Shown here: piece by piece, positions 36,961 to 51,400 of the stretch
How positions within the stretch are numbered: position 1 is the stretch's first letter
How the letters are laid out: every line of letters starts with the position of its first letter
NCBI GenBank assembly: GCA_026686845.1
Contig: JAIVEN010000015.1
Span: forward strand, 8,351,501 to 8,415,500
From: Adenanthera pavonina
Lineage: Eukaryota > Streptophyta > Magnoliopsida > Fabales > Fabaceae
Length of the DNA stretch: 64,000 nt
Reading direction: 5' to 3'
Program-made: the position numbers and the translations under genes
The notes under the pieces: generated by a model
Databases searched by the model: none
The model's input: the letters and a program-made list of their open reading frames with translations, nothing else
What the model was told of the DNA's origin: nothing

Positions 36961-37499
36961 TCTTTTATATATGAAAAAAGAAGAAATAAAAGTCCACATA
37001 ATTCATGAAAATGTATCATTTGGTTGGCTAGTTTTTTTCAACATCTATTTAAATTTTTTCTTATTTTAATTTATATATTGTTATATTTTTTAATTATTTT
37101 GTTTGATTATATATAAGAAAACGTTGGTGTGGCATCTAATAAGAAGAAAATGAATGAAATCATTAAAGTGATATGAATATATGCAAAGGAGGTCATTAAC
37201 AGCACCGAGAAGTGTTGATAAGATATTTGAAGTGATTTTATTTTATAAAATATAATAGCATTATATAAACTATGTAGTTGATCTCAATTAATATGATAAA
37301 AATACTTTTATGATTATATGGTATTTGATACTAACAAATCATATTTGATTATTATCAAATCCAATTTAGGGTAGCTTTCCCAACTTAATTATTTCCTTCT
37401 ACAAGGTCCAAACTCCATGTGACCAAAATATTTTTTTTAATTAAGCATGACCTGACCAATACACTTAAGAAAATTTATTATATTGCACTGTAGTATAAT
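36961..37499. other. Intergenic, nothing recognised
   Basis: AT-rich DNA without frames or recognisable repeats. Confidence 0.5.
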
Positions 37500-39500
37500 T
37501 AACCTAAATACAACAACAATATTAGTCTAATTCTATTAAGTAAGGTCGATTATATGGATTATACAATACTATTGAACTCTATAAAAAAAATCGTATATTC
37601 AAATAAGTCATTTATTAAGAAATCTTGTTAGCCACCTTTGGTATCTGTCTCAGTCTCCCTTTACATTTTTTTATAGAATTAAAAACCATTTAGTCAACTC
37701 TTTTTATTGGTGCATCTAGTTATTTTCTTTGTATATATCCAAACAATTTTAAATGGTTTTCCTCCATTTTCTTCTTGTTAGTTGCTACTCCAACTTTTCC
37801 TTATATACAATCATTTCTTATCTTATCCATTATTGCATGGTCACACATCTACTTTAATATTCTCATTTCTACAATTCTTATTTCATGCTCTTATTGGACC
37901 TTTAAAACTCAACATTCACTCCCATATAACATCGCTGACATTAGAGTAGTTTGATAAAATTTTCCTTTAAATTTATTAGGCACATTATAATTACAAATAA
38001 CTTATTAAACTTCTATTTACTTTAACTACCAAACTTGTATTCTATACATAACATTCCTATCAATTTTATAGTCATTCTGTAAAATTGAACTCAAATATCT
38101 GAACTTTGACACTTATGATATAATTTACTCTCTAATTTTTACTTGTAAATCATTTATAGCTTGCATTTTGCTAGATTTGCAATGAATATATTTAGTATTT
38201 CTTCTACTTAAGTAGAAACATTTTTTTTATTTTAAAATGTGACTCTATAACTCAAATTTAGAATTGACTTCTTCTCTTGACTTCTCAACTAAGACTATAT
38301 CATTCGCAATGAATATGTATTTAATTAGGAATTTCTTTTTATATATGTTTTATCAAAACATTCAAAATAAAATCAAACAGATATGTAGAGCCTGTAATAC
38401 GGGTTATAACTCACGGATTGGCCCATTTAACCCATGAAAATGTGCAAGTCAGGTTGCAAAATATGCAACCCATTTAAAATAGGCTATAATGAGCTCAGAT
38501 CATATAATCCATAGGTTAAACGAGCTAACCTGTGAGTTATACATGTTGATCCACTTTTTTTTTTTGCTTTTTCTTTTTACAAATTTTAGTATGCGACAAT
38601 GAGAGAGAGGAAATTTTGAAGCAACTCCAAAATGAAAAAAATGACATTTCATGATTTGTAAAAACACATAAAAAAGTTGGATAAATAATAACACTAAAAG
38701 AACCACAGAACTATAATGAAAAAATAAATAAAAATTTGAAAAATCTCAATTATAGATAACAAAAACAAATTTTTCATCAAATTATCAACTTATAAAAATT
38801 ATATTACTATATATATACATGTATGATTTATCACACATTTGTTAATATTAAAATTTTTATTTTATTATATATATATATATATATTGGTGGGTTAGTAGGT
38901 TACCATATAACCCACAAACCCACCATTGATATGTTGGGTTGTTATTTTCCCAACTCATCAAGAAAATAAGCCAGCTAAACTTAGTCTGTTTTTTATACAG
39001 CCCGTCATGGATTGACCTGGTTTCCCACATTTATAAACATGAACTCAAGAATAATTTTAATATAAACTTATTTTTATAGAAAAGTCCTTTATTTCATCTC
39101 TAAGAGTTGTCACACTTATTGCCCATTGTTACACTTGTTGCCCATCATACATATCATCTATGGTTTGAATATAAGTTATGCAAACACACTTCTTTTTTAG
39201 AGCTTTCTACTGTACATCTCTTAATACTTTTATTATGGATTTTTTTTTAAATCAATAAAAACTAAATGCAAATCTTTTTCTTTATTCTAATATTTTTCCA
39301 TCAAGCCTCTTAATATATAAATAACCTCTTAATAGATCGTCCAAGTATAAATTCAAATTAATTTTCTGAAATACAAATATCATTTCTTAGTCTATGCTTA
39401 ACAACTCTTTTCCATAATTTTATTGTCTAACTCATAATCCCCTAATTTTATTTTAACTCTCTTACTTTTTTTATTCATTGAAATGATAGAGATCATTTAT
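37500..39500 (-). mobile_element. Old RTE-type LINE, antisense, interrupted
   Basis: The plus strand begins with AACAACAACAA and the complement of the RTE 3' end (compare the plus-strand CACTTAATGGGATTGGGC at 56610). Further right, phrases complementary to the RTE reverse transcriptase occur in the expected order: CATGGTCACACATCTACTTT near 37830, CTAAGACTATATCATTCGCA near 38287 (the FADD region), ATCAATAAAAACTAAATGC near 39252, and TTCCATAATTTTATTGTCTA near 39410. Every frame is broken many times. Confidence 0.65.
38385..39010. mobile_element. Insertion inside the antisense LINE, unclassified
   Basis: A block with paired GGGTTATAACTCACGGATTGG (left) and complementary CCCGTCATGGATTGACC-type words (right), plus CAACCCATTT / AACCCACAAACCCACC symmetry around an AT core, interrupts the LINE order. 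It resembles hAT-like non-autonomous elements; termini are approximate. Confidence 0.4.
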
Positions 39501-39713
39501 TTCATTTACCATCACCGAATCAAAGGATCGAGGAGTCTGGGTTAGGGATGCAAAATTTTTTTAATTATTAATTTTAAAAATTAATAATTGACCATTAGCT
39601 CATATGTTACAAATTACTACAAATTATAATTGATAATTATAATTTAATTTTATTTACAAATAATATGTCTTTTCAATTGTGGTGATCACAAGATCAATAG
39701 TGGAGACTAAGGG

Positions 39714-40924
39714 CACGTTTGGTTCAATTCCCTATCCCCTATAATGGAAATTGAGACTTTATTTCAAGTGAAATTTTGTTTGGTTGGTTTTAAGACATAG
39801 AATAGTCTCTCCCATGATAATTTTAAGTCCTGAAAAATGGGAATCCAAATTCCATATACAAATCATGTATTTCTTTATTCCTAATGGTAGGAATCCTTGC
39901 TGTACAATTATACCCTTCCACACCTTCAATCTAAAAATCATTCCAACCTTATCATCGTTAATTATAAAACATCATTCTTAAAATATATATATTAAAATAT
40001 TGAATATTTATATATTATTGATAGGCTATTGTTAATTATTGATAATTGTTTTAAAAATTTTCATTTGTAATTGAAAAAAAAAATACTCTTGGAAGGGGAG
40101 CTTTCACTTCCATGTAGTTTAATTGGGCTCAAATTAAATTAATTGAGGTTCAATATGATTTTTGGAAACAAGTTGATACATTTTTAGTGGTATTTTATTT
40201 AATGTAAACTTAAAAGTGTATAAAATTTTTGAAGTTATAATTATTGCAAATATTTTTTAAATTTGATAAAATGAATAAAATCCATCTAGATGATAATAAT
40301 TTATTTTTTAGACAAATTGTAAACTTTAAATGTGATTTGTTATTGTTAGAAAATAGAAGAGGAGAGGATTGAGGAAGGGAGAGAAGAGATAATAATAATT
40401 AGTGGCGATTGAAAATTCTTCATTAATTTCAACAAGTTGTTTAGTATAATTTTCCATATGATTTTTTTCCTAAAATTATTTAATTTAAAATTTTAAATAA
40501 AAATAGAATTGAAATATACATAAGTTTCCCTTATACTTTTTATATTACAATTTATGCTTAGATATTTTTTATTTAATAAAAATAAAAATACGTAAAAATT
40601 TAAAATATGAGATTATTGTTTGAACAAAAAAAAAGAGGTTACATGTTTGTAACTAGAAAAAAAATAGAGGTCACGTTATGAACATAGTATCAGAGCAATT
40701 GATATTGAGCTAAATTTTTACTTAATGACAATTCCGACTTTTTGCATATTATTCACATTCTATTATATCTTTTTTTTATATCCAACCAAATAAATTCAAG
40801 TTGTTACTTATATTTTCCTATAGTGAACCAAACAAATTTTGGCTTACAAGATTCCATTTCACTCAATTTCCAACCATTTCATTCCAATCAATTTCCAATA
40901 ATTCTACGAACCAAACGGGCCCTA
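39714..40924. mobile_element. Non-autonomous Tourist-like element, 1.2 kb
   Basis: Left end TAAGGGCACGTTTGGTTCAA, right end GAACCAAACGGGCCCTAA: inverted repeats of about 15 bp next to TAA. Subterminal GGAAATTGAG / CTCAATTTCC continues the symmetry. The 1.2-kb interior is AT-rich and has no transposase frame. Confidence 0.65.
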
Positions 40925-41108
40925 ATCTTTCTGAAGATATGCAAAATAAAGATAAACGCTTTCAGGTTTGTACCATACACAAAACTTAGAAATTAAAAAA
41001 AAAATGTTTGTTGTTGTGCAAGATTGTAATTTATAAAATTTAAATAAAAATTATTGCTCATCTAATAATAACTTTTTCTTTAAAATATAAAATGTTCTAT
41101 ACACAATA

Positions 41109-41112
41109 TGTG

Positions 41113-41143
<31 letters not shown>

Positions 41144-41330
41144 CCCATATTTTAGATTACTACAAAGAAAATTTGGTGTTTAGGTATGATATCTCAAATT
41201 TAAAACTATATAATTGTAAAAAAAAAAAATATATATATATATATATTAAAAGCACTCATATTTTAGATTATTACTAAGAAAATTTGGTGCTTAGATTTAA
41301 TGTCTCAAATTTAAAACTATATAATTGCAA
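41109..41330. repeat. Tandem duplication of about 110 bp headed by AT microsatellites
   Basis: Two units, each starting with a TA repeat and continuing CATATTTTAGATTA, GAAAATTTGGTG and TCTCAAATTTAAAACTATAT. They differ at a handful of sites. Confidence 0.8.
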
Positions 41331-42413
41331 AAGATGTTATTGGAAGAGCTTTCTCCGGAAGTGGTTTAATCTGGATTAGTAACAGTCTTCAAGTGAAAAT
41401 TTTTTTTTTTTCCTCAAGCTATGCTGACAAAATTTCCCTACTAAAGAGAGTAAGGCAAATCAAATAATGAAATAAACACTCCTCCAGTATCCCTAGTGTT
41501 ACTGTGTGTGAGGTGTTAGTTCTCTAGGGTTTGCTTGATATAAGACAAATATACTTCATGAGAAATTAATTTCTCATAAAATTTATGTATAATTTATTTA
41601 TTTTATTTTTTTATTTTATATGAAGTTTAAATAGTTTTTTAATAAATATATATTATTTTAATTTTAAAGACATAAATATCTTATTTATTTAAAAAATTAA
41701 TAAATGAATTAAATATCATTTTAAGAAAATATTATTAAATGCTTAGAAAGTAAAACTTTATTGTATTTTGTTCGAAAAATTTTACTTTTTGAATTAAACT
41801 AAATTTTCTATAACATCTTAATTTTGTTTGAACCAATCAATATCAACCAATTAACTTTTCAGAAAATTTAATTTTTCTCTCTTATTTCCTCTGTATCAAT
41901 CGAGTTGTTGGCCTTTGATCATTTCAATTGCCCCTTCTTGGGTTGGGAATGAAGATTCTGAATTTCCATGCACTTGACAATGTTCTTGGCTTTTTATCAT
42001 GATATTAGACTGTTTTGGTCTTTCTCCTTTTAGGATTAGTTGTTTATTTCGAATTATGGTTGTTGAGAGGTTGCGTGGTATGTCGAATATATTAAATTAA
42101 GTAGTATAAACCTTGGGTCGATTAGTAAAAGATAATAATAATACTAATGAAATAAACGCTTTTCAACGTCATTTTACCAGCAACGTTAAAACGAAATACC
42201 ATAAAGAATTTAAAAAAAGAAAGTTATAGAAATCAAGAAAAACGCTGAAAGTTATACCACACCTTTGGAATTTCGGAGATCTAACCTTCGCTTGGTTCAT
42301 TTATTAATGACTTAGTTTTGTGGAAACATTTTGATTTAATCAGAAAAAAAAGAAGTTGATGGCATCGTTTTTTCTGCTTATGGTACATAATTAGTGGCAT
42401 TCTCAGATCTTTC
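41331..42413. other. Upstream region of the Rab3GAP gene
   Basis: AT-rich intergenic DNA; promoter and 5'UTR of the Rab3GAP gene must lie in the last few hundred bases, but I cannot mark a convincing TATA box or start site. Confidence 0.5.
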
Positions 42414-45400
42414 ATGGCGTCCTCCAGTAACAGCAAAGCCGAAGCTGATGCTGATGACGAGGTTCCCGAAGAATCGGTAGGTTCTTGTGTTGAATATGAC
42501 TATTACACTGAAGAAAACCTGAACTTAAATTGAATGCATGCATAATCAATCAAATGATTGTTACGGTGATTAATTGATTGCTTCTTTCATGTTTGCCCAA
42601 ATTCCATGAAACGTAGATAATCTATCTTGACAAATTTGCGCTGGCAATGTTAATTTATTCCCTGCACTTCACTATTGATGCAGCTTGAGCATTTTGATGA
42701 TTTCACCCTTGCTTCTTCATGGGAAAGGTATTTGTGCTTCAAGTAGAAAATTTTCAGTTCTTGATAAGCATATCATGTTGGGCCGAGTGGATTAAGCGAT
42801 CATATCATTTACCGTATTGATTTTACAGGTTTATTTCTGAGATTGAGGCGGTGTGTCGCCTTTGGATGGCTGATGGTCCGAAGAATCTATTGGTAAGGTT
42901 GCTTGGTTTTAAAGCTTCAGTGATCCATTAACTTTCTTTCCCTCCCTGCAGGAATGTACGTACTATGCACGCAGTGTTTACTTTGTGCGTCTAATAATGA
43001 TGTTATTTATTTTTTGTCTTTTAATTTTCAGTCTCAGTTATCTATTGGTACACCATGAGGGTTTTTCCTCTTGGCAATCAGTTTTATATAGATAGGACAA
43101 TTACTATTTTGCTGGTTCTTATTTGAGATCTTTAAGGCCATTTGTGGTTTGTCTCTTGGATTCAAGGTTATAGTTCTGCATGCAAACTCTTGATTTGGAT
43201 AACTTCTGATACATTTATTTGAGTACAAGACAGTTTGTTGCTTAGATTTTCTGCACATTATCAATTTGATATGGTAATGTATTTGAAATTGTGAGTTGAA
43301 TGCATTAAATAATACATGGTGCTAATATCACTATTTTCTCTCTCCTAGTAAGTTGTTCCTCTTATCTCCCCCCCCCCCCCCTGTTTGCCAGAGTTTCTTT
43401 TGGCATTAAAAGTGGACAGAATCTGTGCTTACACAGATAGGTGGAGACCCAAAATTGGTTAAATTAATAACGTTAACATGTCCTTACACACAATAGCCAA
43501 TTGAGATTGAAGTGTGAAAAAATCATATGCTCATTGTGCTGAGTTTAATTTAATTCAATGAATAAGGAAAGGATCAAAATTCTGACCACTTGATCAAAGA
43601 GACTTTTTTACTATGTTAAGGATCAATTCTCCCAAGCTTTCATGCTCTTTTCTGAAGGGTTGGTTTACTAATATCTCAAACAGTACTGCGTCACATGTTA
43701 TTCCACTTGTTTACATTGTTTAAACTAAAATCACTGTTGTGCTATTCTTAAACTGTAATTTTTTTTAATATGATTTGGGTCATCATGCTTCTATAATATT
43801 TGTTACGTCATCATAAGATTTGGTGTCAATGGAAAGAGTGGGGTGTCACCTATAGAGTTGCATATTTTCTCCATTCAAAGTGTATCTCATTTCTGTTTTT
43901 GACCTGATTTAAACTACCCTTCTTTTTTGGTTGTAGGAAAAAAGAGCAGTTCTCTTGGAGCATTTTGGCAATTTGTACAAGGTCAAATCTGAAATGAAGC
44001 ATGCCATGAAAAGTTATTGCTTGGAGTACTATTTTGAGTCCAAACCTGATGGTAAGTGTTATTTTCTGTCTTTGAAATTATAGAGGGTTTGGTGTAGGAT
44101 TCAGGAGATTTTTTTGTTGTTCTTTCTATCTTGGCTTTTGGTTGACACAGGCAAAGCTGCAGAATGGAATTTTAATTTGCATGATCTGCAGTTGTGTTTT
44201 GGTGTAAAGGAGTTTTTGGTATGTTTTAACATTGTATCTTGCCTCTCATTGGGGATTTAATGCTTTCATGAAGGAAACACTTGTCTTCTACATTGCTAGG
44301 TAATTGCTCCTCAAAGTGCAAGTGGTGTGGTGCTTGATGCGCCAGAGGCCAGCAAGCTCTTGAGTGCAATTGCAATTGCTCTTTCAAACTGTTCAAGGTA
44401 ACTATTGTTTCTTGATCAGTAATGTTCAATGAAATGTGAAAAATTGCAATAACTTGTGTCTATTGGTAGATCATGTTTCATGTCATATTGGAAATGGTAC
44501 TAAATGCTGCTTCACTTCAATATTGGGTGAATGTACTGCCTTTCACTGTTTTCAGTGGAGACGTAATTGTGTTACTGAATAAAGAATGTTAAATCTGTAT
44601 TAAATGTCAAATAAACAGATTTTTAAAATATTTCGTTAATTAAAATTACGTAACTTTAAATTTCTTTTTACTTTGGTTATGTAGTTTATGGCCAGCATTT
44701 GTTCCAGTTCATGATCCATCTCAGAAAGCATATATTGGAATTCAGAACATGGGAACTGTATTTACAAGAAGATTTGAAGCAGATCGAATTGGTAGCCAGG
44801 TTCCAGTAAAACTTATGCATTTGGAGGGGCTGTATGAGTTATTTGTAGCTAAGTTTGTGAGTTCCAGCCCCAAGTTGTTTAATTTGATATTTGTTTTATT
44901 TTAGTTCCATTATTCTGATTTGCCCTAAACCCATATTTGATCTGATATTCCTTTCTTGTATTATTCTTCTATCATTTGCTCTCCTTTGTGCAAATAGTTG
45001 TATATTTACTGCTCTAAAACGAGGTTTGCCTATTAATCAAATGGCCTCAGAAAGGGTGCGATTGATCTTGATAGATTTATCCATTTTTAATTGAGAGTGG
45101 ACTTTCCAAGGTGTGACATAGCTTCTGAAAATTTATGTTTGATTTACATGAATGAATGGGCACCTATTCTGTTGTACATATCTGAGAAAATTAGGTCTGA
45201 TATGTGTGTGTGTGTGTGTGTGTGTGTGTAGTATTTTTTGGTTTACTTTACCTCCATATGTTGCACTATTTGCCTACATTATCTCTATCTTGCTGTAAAG
45301 TTAGAGCTTGAAGTTTCATGCATAAGTTTGACTTCTAAGTAACGTTGTCCTCTAATGGTTATCATTTGATACTGTAGGCTTACTCCACATTAGATCTGTC

Positions 45401-48400
45401 CATTCATCTTTATAAAGTCCAATTTGCAATGAGGTCAACGTACAGAACACTTCCTTATGATGACGATGATGATATCAAAGGCACTGAAACTGGAATTATA
45501 GAATCCGGAGAAAATCCTGCTGGTGAAACCTCCAACAGGACACAGTGGGATGACGACTGTTCTTGGAGTGAGTGGTATTCTGCAGAAGATCCTGTGAGAG
45601 GTAAATCTGAAAAAATAGGAAGTTACAGATAGAATGCAATTAGGTTTAGATTCTTACTTGGATGCTGTTGTTAGATCGAATGGAAATAGTTTTCTTTCAA
45701 GAATATAAAGGTCATCGCATCTACTTTGTTCCTTCATCATGTATACCCCTTCTCTCTGCCTGTTGCCCCAAAATTATTTGCTATCAAAGCCAGTTCCATT
45801 TAATTTATGCATTGGCTGCATGCAGGATTTGAAGTGATTGCAATATGGTCAGAGAAGATGGTTGAAAGTTCTATGGAAATGGCTGAACTGGAAAATGCTT
45901 CACCTCATGAAGCTGAGAAATGGTTGATCTCTCCAAGTTTTTCTCCAAATTTGTAAGAAGCTTAATTGTTAGTTGCCCAACCAAAATTCCCATGATAAAT
46001 AGTTCTTCCATGTGCATGTTAAACTAGTAATTGTTGTCTATCTGGTGTGCAAAGTATATGATAAACAGGAATCAGATTCAGCATCTGATTCATATAGTTG
46101 ACAAACCTTAGACATGGTTAATTCACAAATACAACTCATCCAGAATTTTGACGTGATAGGGTTCAGCTGACTTTATGTGAAGGCAGATCTTTATATTAGT
46201 CTTCCATCCCAAACCAAGTGTCAGAACTATCATTTTCCTCTATCAAACTGAATATTTGATACGCTTATGGATATGTAGGTTCTGTGCAAGTTTTCATTGC
46301 CTTTCTATATAATGCTGGGCACAACTGATTTCACTTTCTTTTTTTAAGCATTTTCCAAGTCTCCTTGTACAATTTCATGATTTAACGAATACATCAAATC
46401 TTGTCTTTTGATAGAAGGAATAAATAGGGATAGCCGATAATTTTTTTCATGCAATTACTTCTGCAATTTATAATTGAAGTTTGATCTGTTACTTTTGAAT
46501 AAATATATTTCTGTTCATATAGACTTGAAGGTTCCAAAGGGAATCGAGTTGGATTTTCTTCCCAGCTTCACCTTCTAACTGATGCATTGGAAATGTCATT
46601 TGAGGCCCAATTTTTGGAAGACTTTGTCTCAGGTTTGAATTCTTTAGGTGCATTCTTCATTTATTCTTGCAGGCTTTGGATTATTACTTGCTATTTGATA
46701 ATGCTATCAGATTTTAGATCGAGGTTCAACATTTTCCTTTCTCCTGGCTTGTGGCAGTTGAAAACCCAGGCTCGGATAATTTAAAATCTTCAATGGTTAT
46801 ACCTTCACCATCAGTTATAGATCGTGTTATGAAAGAACTGTTTCATGCGGGTACTTAACTATTCTTCTTCCTTATATATTTTGTCCTTCCTTTTGTTATT
46901 CATATTTTCGGAACAAATTATGGTTGCACGGTGAATAAAACAAGAAATTTACCTGTTATTAATATCAATTCAGTTATTATTATTTTTTAATTTGTAGCTG
47001 ACATTGAAGGAGAAACTGTTTATTGTAATCTTGTCAAATAGAGTAAATCAAACTCATTTATAAATAGTTAAATCTACTTGTGTATAGAAATTATAAAATT
47101 GAAATACTAGGATGTGGAGCTGTTAATGTTCTTCTGGTTTTATAAACTAGTCTTAGTATTGCATAAGTTTCTGCTTAGCTTTGTCCTGGGTATGGCGTTA
47201 TCTTGTAAACATACCTATATTAAACGATTATGTAAATACATTATCATGGACATATTTTTTAGTATGAAATGATAATCAAAATAGTATGGGGGAAAAACTT
47301 TATGGTAATTCTTGCATGTGTCAAACATGTCTAAAAAGTGGTAAAAAAGTGTTTGCTAGTGAAAGCTGATTAATTTTAGAGTAAATTACATTAACCCTCT
47401 TTTGCAGTTTGTTCAAATGACACTATTCCCAACTTGTCTAAATATTGTACTTGTTGGTTAGTACGTGACTTTTCCTTTATTTAAATGGGCATGTGATATA
47501 TCAAATGTGAGATGCATGACGCATTACTTGACTTCACAACTTTCTGGTGTATGTGCTAATGATTGGCTTTATGTGATTGTTTGGGTTTAAACTTTGTTGT
47601 TCAGTTTTGTTCCATTTTCTTTGGATTTCCAATTCAGATAAGGATAGGATTAATTCTTTGAATTTGAAACTCAATATGGATTTGAGACCTGGCTGTTTGT
47701 ATGCCCAATCCTTCTATTTATTTTATTTCATCCTTCAGTAATAAAAAAGAATGCAGTGTATTTATTACTCTGTTTCCCAGCAATAATCCATTTCATTTGA
47801 TTGATTTTATGACTCAATGAATGTTGAAGTATGATAGAGAGAATAAATTGTCTTTGATCTTATTCTTTACCTTGTTTTCCCATAAATGCTGGTGTAATGT
47901 CTGCAGGAGTTCAACTCACGGATTTTTTTTATGGTGAACACAAGACTTCTAGAGCTATAAAAGGCGCACCTCTTGAATCTCTTTTTGCACAATTTTGTTT
48001 ACATTCTCTATGGTTTGGCAACTGCAATATACGTGGTATGTACCAAAATGATTTTTTTTTTGGGGGGGGGGGAGTTTATTTGTTGCAAAACCTATTAAAG
48101 GAAGTAGCAACATTGATCACCTATGAGACATTGGTTATCTGAGATATATTGTGTGTGCTGTATTTTTTATTTGTATGACTTGATTTTGGTCTGTATGTCA
48201 GCTATTGCCGTGCTATGGATAGAATTTGTTCGGGAAGTTAGGTGGTGTTGGGAAGAGTCACAACCATTGCCCCGAATGCCAGCAAATGGTATAATTGACC
48301 TTTCCACTTGTTTGATCAACCAGAAACTTCAGATGGTAATCATTTTTATCATTGAAAGGTCTTTTGGTGAAATATGCTCCCTTCATGCTAATTAGTGGCT

Positions 48401-51400
48401 TTTTATATTTTATATGAAACTTTCTGACGAACTTTGTTTGTCCTCTAGAACATTCTTATTATTTTTTTTTAATTTTTAGTGACTTGCTCTTTAATAATTA
48501 ATTTGTGTAAAAAAGTGAAGTTGCCAATCATGTTTTATTTGAAAACCAAATATAATATTTAGATGTACTTGATGCTTCCCCCACCTCATTCACGCGCTAA
48601 TATTGATATTGTCACAAAGTTAAGTTTCTGGAAAGCTTCTACCCCTGGATGAAGTTTTATAATCAAAATAAAAATATTTTGCTGAGCTTGGTCAGTAAGA
48701 TGTATTAGTCTTTAATTTATTATAGCATACATAGTGATAACTGATCAGCTAAGACTGTGCCTGCCATTTTCTGCATTTTTGTTCAGCTTGCAATATGCAT
48801 TGAGAAGAAGCAGCAATTGAATGAAGATTTTCAAGATTGTCTTGGAAGTGAGGTTCATTCAGACTCTACTGAGGTCTCATATTTTGTTCTTCTCTTTATT
48901 TGTTGCATTGGTTATTGTGTACGTAGTAAATTTTTATATTATTTTTTGTCTTGACTCTGGTATTAGTGGAACTGCAGGAAGAAAGTGTAGTTGGGGATGA
49001 CTCAAACGCTATGCAGAAACCCAGTGAAGACTTTTCTGGGAAAGTTGACAGGTGAACTTAGCAAGTGAGAGCCAACTTGGTTATTGTCATCCAAATGTGG
49101 CAGATAGTAAACAGTTATGCTGATTGTTAATTTTTCTTCTTTTGCATGTGTTTATGTTTGTGCATGTGTGTTGGTTGGCAAGGGATCTGAACTACATTAG
49201 TTCCATCAGTTTAAAATATTTTCATCCCTTTGAAAGTGTTTCTGACTTGCCAGTAGGTTAATATGAGTACTCAACTTGATACTAAAAACAATTGTTTATG
49301 CCTAGAAAGTTTACATAAATAAAGTCGGAATATAACAGTTTGCAAAGTCTTGCTTGCTTGCGTTATTAGAATTCCAATTAAGTTTTTGTCTTGAATGCCC
49401 AAAACAAGGGATGGATCTAGAACATACTTTTTTTTTTTTGGGGGGGGGGGGGGGGTGGGTGTGGTAAATTGTAAGAAAAATGTAGAGTGGGGGGCCATAA
49501 ACAAATTTAAAGTTTTTTACATATAAAATTACGTACATTTTAAGGAATAAATTCAAATATGGCCCCATGTAGATAAGTCCCTGCCCACGACCTTGGATGC
49601 AACATAAATATTTTGTTGTATTAATTTATGACATATTGAAGTTGTGGACAGGTATTTTAATAGGTAAATTTATGAAGGTGGTGGATGCTATGATTTGAAA
49701 GAAAATTAACATGTCTTCAAGAAATTAAATGGGTGGGAGAAAAGGTTAAGGAGCTAGACACTACTAATTTTAAACTTTAGTGTGTAGGGAAAGTTAGAAT
49801 AAGGAATGAAGTTAGTATTATTGTGGATAAAGATTGGAAAAAGAATATGATAGCAGTCAGAAGAATTGGAGATAGAATCTTATCCTTAAAATTGACTATT
49901 AGGCACGATACTTTCAATGTTATTAGTGCTTATGCATTTCAAGCAGGGTCGAAAGTACATATTAAGGAAAAATTTTAGGAAGATTTGGAGGGTTTAATTC
50001 GAGATATCCTACAAGAGGAAAAGATCTTAATTGGAGGGAACCTTAATAGTCATGTGGAAAAAGAGACAATGTAATATATGGGAGCTCATGGTGGTTATGG
50101 TTTTGGAGAAGTAATCAAGGAGGGGTATTCCATTCTTGATTTTTCAATGGCTTATAACCTCACGATGGTAAACACTTGTTTCAAGAAATGGGAGGAGCAT
50201 TTAATGACATATAAGAGTGGAGCCCAAAGGTTTCAGATTGATTTCTTTTTGGTAAGGAACTCAGATAGAAGAGTTTATAAAGTAATCCGTAGTGAAAGTT
50301 TAACTTCACAACATGGGGTCTTGGTCCTTGATGTGCTGGTTAAGAACCGTAAATTGAAAAGTTGAAAAGCCTTAAATACTAGGATCAAGTGGTGGCAATT
50401 AAAAGGTGAGAAACAATTGACCTTTACGTGAAAAGTTCTGGAGGAAGGTAATTGGAACTCGCAAGGAAGTGCTAACATCTTGTGAGATGAGATGACTAAA
50501 AAGATCAAGGATACCGCTAAAGTAGTTCTGGGTAAATCCAAAGATTTTGGATCTAAAGATAAAGAATCTTGGTGATGGAATGAAAGTATGCTGGAAAAGG
50601 TTAAACATAAGAAAAAGTGTTTCAAAGCCTTGCATTTGTGCAATAATGATGAAAATTGGAAATGTTATTGGTTGGCTCGAAAGGAGACTAATAAAACAGT
50701 GAGCAAAGCTCGATTTAAAACTTTTGAGGAATTCTATCAGGATTTAGGAGCAAAGAATGGTGAATGTAAGATTTACAGAATTGAAAAGAGAAGGGAATGA
50801 AAGTCAGGAGATTTGGACCAAGTAAGATGCATTAAGGATGAGGAAGGAAAAATTTTGATTACAGATGATGATATCAAAGAAAGATGAGGAAGCTACTTTT
50901 ATAAGCTTTTCAATGATGGATTGAGTATGGCTATTGATACAGAAGGATTAACAACTCATGAAAATGATTTGAATTTGAACTTCTATCGTGAAATTCGGGT
51001 TGGAGAAGTAAAAGAAGCTCTTAAGAGAATGGATAATGGTATTCCTATCGAAATTTGGAAGTGCTTATGACAGAAGGGGGCTTTGTGGCTCACTAAATTG
51101 TTTAATGAGATTTTAAGGTTCAAGAAAATGTCAAAGGAATGGAGAAAAAGCGCTTTGGTTCCTATATACAAGAATAAGGGGGATAGTTAGAATTATGCAA
51201 ATTATCAGGGGATAAAACTCATGAATCTCACTATGAAATTTTGGGAAAGAGTGATTGAGCATGGATTAAGAAAAGAGTCTTGTATTTCGGAAAACCAATA
51301 TGGATTTATGCCAGAATGGTGTACAATATAGGGTATTTATTTATGAAAGGGTTTGATTGAAAGATACCGAAATAAAGAAAAAGACTTGTATATGGTTTTC

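Noticed and set aside
42776..42800. tRNA A-box-like GGCCGAGTGGATTAAGCG
   Set aside because: Inside intron 2 of Rab3GAP; no matching acceptor stem, anticodon arm or B box follows.
50078..50365. 95-codon frame as a host gene
   Set aside because: Endonuclease part of the LINE in intron 15.
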